Shown here: positions 58,616 through 64,000 of the stretch, one piece after another
How positions within the stretch are numbered: position 1 is the first letter of the stretch
How the letters are laid out: each line of letters opens with the position of its first letter
The notes under the pieces: model-generated
What the model was told of the DNA's origin: nothing
Databases searched by the model: none
What the model saw: only the letters and a program-made list of their open reading frames with translations
NCBI GenBank assembly: GCA_023078685.1
Contig: JALGAS010000008.1
Span: 2,666,001 to 2,730,000 of the forward strand
DNA: 64,000 nt
From: Neopestalotiopsis rosae
Taxonomy: Eukaryota > Ascomycota > Sordariomycetes > Amphisphaeriales > Sporocadaceae
Direction of reading: 5' to 3'
Made by a program: the position numbers and the translations under genes

Positions 58616-60410
58616 TTACAAGGTTCCGTCGGCCATGGCCTGTTGTATCCACGTGCATCGGTCGTTCTTGAGATCGTCTGTCACAATCACCTGTCCGGCA
58701 TAGGTGTATTCGAGCGTCTGAGCGCTGGAGCCGTAGAGGGGCCAAGTGACTGCCTCGCCTAGGTAGTTGGGGTCGCCAGTGAGGGTAAAGGTCATGATGT
58801 GGTCCTGAATGGCGTGGGCGATAGTGGGGTTGACGGGGAGACCGTCATCGAGAGTGCTGGTGTCGCCGTTGAAGAAGACATAGGGAACATCCTGGGCGTG
58901 GTAGCCTGGTGGGTAAGCAAAAATGCTGTCGTAGGTAGCGTTGTCGAAAGCCACGGAGAGGAAGCGCGCAGAGCATGCAAACTGGATTTCGGTGCCGATT
59001 TTGACGGCACGGGCAAATTCGGTTGTCCATGGGTAAGAGCCGTTCAGCACATCCGGCCAGACCGTGGTCAACATGTAGTCGATGGTCTCATTCGAAACCT
59101 CGGGAAATTCCGTCGCGACCAACTCGTAGAGGTCCTCAGCAGTAGCAATGGTAGTTGGCGTAAAAGGGACCGACTCATTTGATGTGTGGCTCAGCATCAA
59201 CTAAAGTTGGTGTTAGTTATTTGTTACTCTCAGTTTCGGCACACTATTCTCAACTTACGTTGACAGAGTCGTCAAACTTGCCCTCGAGGAGAAGCACCTG
59301 AGGGTGGTTTGGAACATAAGTGCCATCGACGACAGGTCCATAGTTGAAGAGACCAGTAAAAGCATCGTATACAACAGCTTGGTTGATGTACTTGAGTTGA
59401 GCAGAAGTCAGGGTCGTCAGGTCAGAAACGCTGTCAATGTCCTCGCCAGTATAGTTGGTTGCCACCTCCATGGTCAGGTCATAACCGTAAGAGCCGTTGA
59501 GGTTGAATTGGAAGGCAGGGCTCATGATTACCGCCTGGTCAAAAGGAGCCGCTTCCTCGCCGCCCTCAGCAGTGATGTGGTGCAGGATCGAGGCAGCGCC
59601 GGCACTCTCACCCATGACAGTGACTCTGTCGGCACTGCCGCCAAACTTGCTAATGTATTCTCCGACCCACTCGAGCGCAAGGCGCTGGTCATAGAGACCA
59701 AGGTTGGGCGTCAGGTCGGAACCGTCAAGCCATCCAAACATGCCAAGGCGGTAGTTGATGGACACAATGATGGCGGTATTATTTGAGCGCGCGAGGAGAC
59801 CAGCAATCTCTCCAGAACCTGTCTTGGATCCGTAGGTGAAGCCTCCACCGTGAATCCAGACGAGTACAGGCGCCGAAGCCAACGCGCCAAGCTCATAGAT
59901 GGTTTCCGGGACGTAAATGTCTAGTACAAGACACGACTCTGTTTGAGCTCCGCTATTGTAGAGGATGGCGGCCATGGTGGTGGCATCGACGCCATAAGCG
60001 GCAGCCTGTAGTTCGACAACCCATCCTGGGTATGCCTGCATACATTCAATGTCTGAGGAGCCTCCGTCAGTCACCGTCGTGTTCGTTCCCGTCGGCAGCA
60101 CCGGCTTTTGGAATCGCAGGTCGCCAATGGGCTGTTGAGCATATGGAACATTGCTGAAGAGATAGTAGCTGCCCGTTTCCTGTTATGGAATATTAGAAAC
60201 TGTTGGTAATACAAGATGGCCCAAAAGCCATGCAAATATAAACCAAGTACTCACATTGACAGTTGCCGAGTGAACTTCGTATCCAAGGTCGACCGTTGTC
60301 GTATTATCTCTTGCCTCAAGTCGTACATTGCTTCTTTTCGGGAGATCCCAGGGGGCAGCCAAAGCCGACGCGGCCAGCGAGACCAGACAGGCCGATACGT
60401 ATGCCTTCAT
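58616..60410 (-). CDS. Secreted type-B carboxylesterase/lipase
   Basis: Model: complement(join(58616..59200,59259..60179,60255..60410)), 553 aa, a standard length for the family. A signal peptide (MKAYVSACLVSLAASALA) indicates export. The oxyanion-hole motif is HGGGF near residue 162, the nucleophile elbow GESAGA with Ser near 244, and the probable catalytic His is in GYHAQDVPYVF. SNVPYAQQPIGDLRF early in exon 2 is the typical entry signature (FxGIPYAxPPxGxLRF type). Both introns are phase 0 (75 and 58 bp). It hydrolyses carboxylic esters or lipids outside the cell; the exact substrate is unknown. Confidence 0.93.
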
Positions 60411-62706
60411 GTTGCCGACGTTGCCAGTTGCTTTCCAGATAGACTCGCGAGATAGAGTCCGCAAAAAGGGAAGAAAATCGACAAGTCACCTATGGGAGCA
60501 ACAATGCAGGCGGACTAGCTGGCTGGATCGACGTGAATGCGACCATCTTGGGATATGAAGATGATCTTTATAATAGCGACGCTGCTAGTTTCCTTTTCGC
60601 TTCCCGCATCCGCAGTCCCCTTCTCGATCACCCATGACCTGGTTCAGTCTAGGATCAAGCCCGTCATTGATTTTCTCGTTCCCTTGTTCATTTTCTGTGC
60701 AGGCTGTCAATTGCAGGACGGCTGCTGATGTCAATCGCATTCAAGGGACCCCTTGACCTGGGCCAGGATCTACGCGCGCTGTGCAGTCCATATTGCGCGC
60801 GCGCTGAAGACGAGAAGTGCGAAGCTTTGCACCTGGTCCGCCGAGACGAGAACGTTGTCCGTGCGCCACAGGACGAAAAGGGTATCCAGTGCAACCCTCG
60901 CCTATTCCTCGCTGGAGGTGGGGGCGATTGCCGGCCCTGATGGCTGTACCGGGTAAAGCCCACGTTTTGTTTCGATTACCAGCTGCACGACAGAAGAGAC
61001 CCTTGAGGGTGGTTGATCTTTTAGTTATTCTTGATCAACATTCACTATATTACAGTATGTCTCATTGGACTGTCGCCAAAATGTGCGGACAGGCTGGTCT
61101 GCGGTGTTTCACCACGTGGCCCTCCCCGTAGTCCTTGGTAGTCTCAGGCATAATTGATCTCTGCTATCAGTGGGTCTGGCCCGCATCGTAGAATCGAGAG
61201 TTTTCCTATCCCTGACGACACGCTGCAGAATGCCGCGGGATCCGTCGACACTAAAATTGATTCATTTACGTATTTCGTATGGAATATATCCTGTGTTATA
61301 AGGAGATAATATTTCATCACGAAGAGTGGTGTGAGGGTGTAAACTTTGCCTCTGTAGGCACCCACTAGATCAATCTGCTTGCTCATAGAAGAACAAGGTG
61401 TCCTAGTGGTAGTCGCGCGTGGCCATTTCGCCAATACCATCTCGTTCCCAGCCTCCTTTCGATTGTCGGGCTGCGGTAGACGGAGCAAAATCATGCCGAC
61501 GATCCCTGGAGAAGAAGAAATGCCCTGTCGAGCAGAGGGAAAAGATGTGGTTGTTGTCCACGTTGTGGTGGTCGTAATGGTGTGCTATAAGCCCGATGCA
61601 GGCGCACTGATACCGCACGTCCTATTGAGTCCACCCACATGGCATGGCTCCAGGGGGGTAGGTGAAGATTGTGCACCAAGTACGGTTCATACGGAATACT
61701 GCCGGGCAATCACACGCGCAGTTTCGCGCCTCTTGCGATTGTCCTCCCTGTATTTCGTTTACATAGTACCGCTGCATCCCAATCTACTCCAATTCGGCTT
61801 TCGAGATCGATAGTCTCGGTGCGCATAAGCCAATAGTCATGTACAGATTAGTCAAGATGTCCGTTCCCTTCAGCATATTATGTAGATGCAAGAACAGCCA
61901 CATCTGTCTGGTGTACGAGGGTTGCACCGCCTCCGTCTGTTCTTATGGTCGGCAATCTTGGCCGTCCTGTCAATTGCCTGTGCAATGGCTCGTCCCTTGC
62001 ATAAGGCGCGCGGAACGTTAATCAAAGATGCATATATAGCATCCGCTAGAACGGAGATGGGATGAAGTGTTCATGGCCGTGCGCTTCCGAAAACGTTGAA
62101 GCTAAGATGTGCTATACTGCATGCAGAGACTAAATGAAGAAATGAAAGCCTTGGCGGAAGACACATCCAGATACCCTTTCCATCTGGTGTTGCATCCAAA
62201 GAAATAATGATCGAACGCGAAGAATGCGAGGGTTACATTTGGGTTGACCAACGGTGCAGCAATCGGTACTATTTCAGCACACAGGGCGCTATACCTAGGC
62301 GTGGCAGCACCCACTACTGCACAGCGACATGGTATACAGGGACTCTGAACCATTGCCTGCGCTAACCCAGAATGGTGCTATGTGCGAATGTCTATAACTC
62401 TTCACTTGGCCGCTCGGAGCGAATAGGCCGAATATTTGTTGACAACACGGATCATGCGGAAATTCTATCACGAGCTATCTTTGAGACTATTTACGACTGC
62501 AGCTTTCAAACAAGCACCTTCTCAAAAGAGCTTTCATCGAGTCCGAGTTGCGCCGTAGGCAAGCCGCGCTGGAGACACAGTTTACATGATTACTGACTAT
62601 ACGTCAAGTTCCCCTGCATATGTGCAGAACCTCACTCAATTGAGCATGGCTATCAGCAGGCTCTTTGGAGATCAAGTCTCAGATACGTTCCGCAACAAAG
62701 TATCGC
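60411..62706. other. Intergenic region, 2.3 kb, no gene seen
   Basis: Between the carboxylesterase ATG and the 3' end of the NmrA-like gene. A 144-codon frame at 61379-61813 contains a run of valines (VVVVHVVVVVMV) but lacks coding character. Nothing else recognisable. Confidence 0.5.
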
Positions 62707-63734
62707 CTACAATTTACCCTCGAGGAAGGCCTTGATCGTGGGCCTCGGGTCCTCCTCCTCAAGGCCCAGAAGACCATTAGCCAGCTCCACGCCCTTGGCA
62801 CTGTCACCACCCTCTCTGTATAGGTACGCCTGCAAAAAGTCGCGAAAGGCACTGAAATCCTTCTTGGCCAGCTTCTCATTGCCAATCGACGTCAGGTCCT
62901 CGGACTTGACGGGCACCTTCTGCCACTGCGCCCCGCTCTCCTCCTCGACAATCTTGAGCAGCTGATGCTGGGTCGTCGTGAACGAGGCAATGGACAGGTA
63001 CTGGTTGGTCGTCTTATCGGCGCGAGCGAGCGATGCGGCTACTGCCTTGCCGATAAAGGACAGGTTGGACGTGAAAAAGGGCGTGTCACCCGTGTCGACA
63101 ATGTGAGCCTTCTTGGTTGTCTTGTCGAAACCGAGCCCACTGAGCCTCAGACCCTGTATTGGTGAAGTGTTAGTCTCTTTCCCCGAAGGTATTCTGAAAG
63201 GTAGAAAATTTGGCCACCTACCCAGTCAAAGAAGAGTCCATTGCTAAACGCTGTCCAAGTGAAAGAAGGGTTCTCCTCGGACTTTTTGATTATGTAGTCA
63301 AGTACTTGGACTTTGCCCGAGAGGATAGTCTTGAGTCCTTGGTCTTGAACTGTTCTAGTGTTGATGCCAAACTCTGAAGGCACAAAACGCTTCACACCGG
63401 CAGCGATGGATGCATCGACAATGGGGTACTGCTTGCCCACGGCTGGGGTGGCCGCTGCGGAGACGACGGCATCTTGACCCTGGAGAGCCGCCTTGAGCGA
63501 ATCGAACGACTCATAGTCGACTTTCTTGACAGTCACACCGGAAGGAAAAGTCGACGAGGAAGACTCTCGGGTCAATGCCGTGACATTGAAGCCAGCGGCG
63601 AGCAGCGCCTCGGTGATGGGCGCTCCGATGTTGCCAGAAGCCTGTCAATTATCGGAATTAGCGGTGGTTCCGAGATCATACTGGCTGCCGGCCCCACTTA
63701 CACCGACAACGGCAACGTTCTTAATGGAAGACAT
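62707..63734 (-). CDS. NmrA/isoflavone-reductase-like NAD(P)-binding protein
   Basis: Model: complement(join(62707..63153,63222..63641,63702..63734)), 299 aa. The Rossmann motif is completed only by splicing: exon 1 encodes MSSIKNVAVVG (11 codons) and exon 2 continues ASGNIGAPI. RFVPSEFGIN and TGDTPFFTSNLSFIGKAVAA are typical of the PCBER/isoflavone-reductase-like atypical SDR group. All introns are phase 0 (60 and 68 bp). These proteins are either oxidoreductases acting on aromatic or secondary metabolites or NAD(P)-sensing regulators like NmrA; the sequence favours the former, but the substrate is unknown. Located at the right edge, with its promoter inside the window. Confidence 0.9.
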
Positions 63735-63903
63735 GATGGAAGAGTTGTCGTATCTATATTGTGAGAAGCTGGATGTGATTAGAACTTCAGAGTTATATCG
63801 ATTCATAAGAGGGAATATGTTTATAATAGTTTCAAAGTGGTATAAATTGTAATGATGGGTTTCGTGATCTCTTCCCCAGAACTGCCGGAAGGCGGGGTTG
63901 TGT

Positions 63904-63909
63904 TTTATA
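63904..63909 (-). promoter_or_regulatory. Possible TATA box of the NmrA-like gene
   Basis: TATAAA on the minus strand, 170 bp ahead of the ATG at 63734. The distance is long for a leader without intron but acceptable in fungi. Confidence 0.35.
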
Positions 63910-64000
63910 CTGTCCCGGAATGTGGAGCGGCATTTCGAGCGATCGCGTCATAATAGTGCATGATTTATCAAGAAGCTGAAGCCCGTCCTGCCCGCTTACT

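Noticed and set aside
61379..61813. 144-codon plus-strand frame with valine runs
   Set aside because: No homology-like motifs, no introns or promoter; the valine run comes from a GTGGTT-type simple sequence.

Overview
This window is nuclear DNA from a filamentous ascomycete fungus (Pezizomycotina). A Sordariomycete, perhaps Hypocreales, is my inference from the gene repertoire and not a proven placement. The evidence is many short GT-AG introns (about 50-110 bp) with clear branch points, Zn2Cys6 regulators, an RTA1-family membrane protein, a NACHT/ankyrin NLR-like receptor, a secreted L-amino acid oxidase, and housekeeping genes of fungal type (AKR1, SRP102, cystathionine beta-synthase). I rebuilt exon structures by hand from splice sites. 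Where exon lengths sum to a multiple of three and conserved motifs join across introns, I trust the model.

Region 1 (1-8600) holds no gene I can support, only simple repeats and, at about 7.77-8.45 kb on the minus strand, a coding-like stretch broken by stops and frame changes. Region 2 (8.6-37.5 kb) is accessory in character: an EthD-domain protein, a doubtful small gene containing a run of 26 G, an eight-exon NACHT-ankyrin protein, a BAHD-type acyltransferase, an LtrA-like membrane protein, a zinc alcohol dehydrogenase, a Zn2Cys6 regulator, an RTA1-like membrane protein, a second Zn2Cys6 regulator, an SDR, an alpha/beta hydrolase and another SDR. It looks like a loose set of tailoring or catabolic enzymes with two regulators and a membrane exporter/sensor, but without a PKS, NRPS or terpene synthase.

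Region 3 (37.9-64 kb) is mostly core genome: SRP receptor beta subunit, AKR1 palmitoyltransferase, two uncharacterised proteins separated by a 5 x 45 bp tandem repeat, a secreted L-amino acid oxidase, an FtsJ-type methyltransferase, cystathionine beta-synthase, a multi-pass membrane protein, a secreted type-B carboxylesterase and an NmrA/isoflavone-reductase-like protein. Gene-free gaps of 2 kb or more separate several of these.

The most interesting observations are in the NLR-like gene. Two of its introns only restore the reading frame if they use GC-AG splice sites. Its Walker A motif sits on a 25-nt exon, and its ankyrin units are unusually uniform. Both zinc-cluster regulators also place the core of their DNA-binding domain on a 25-nt middle exon.
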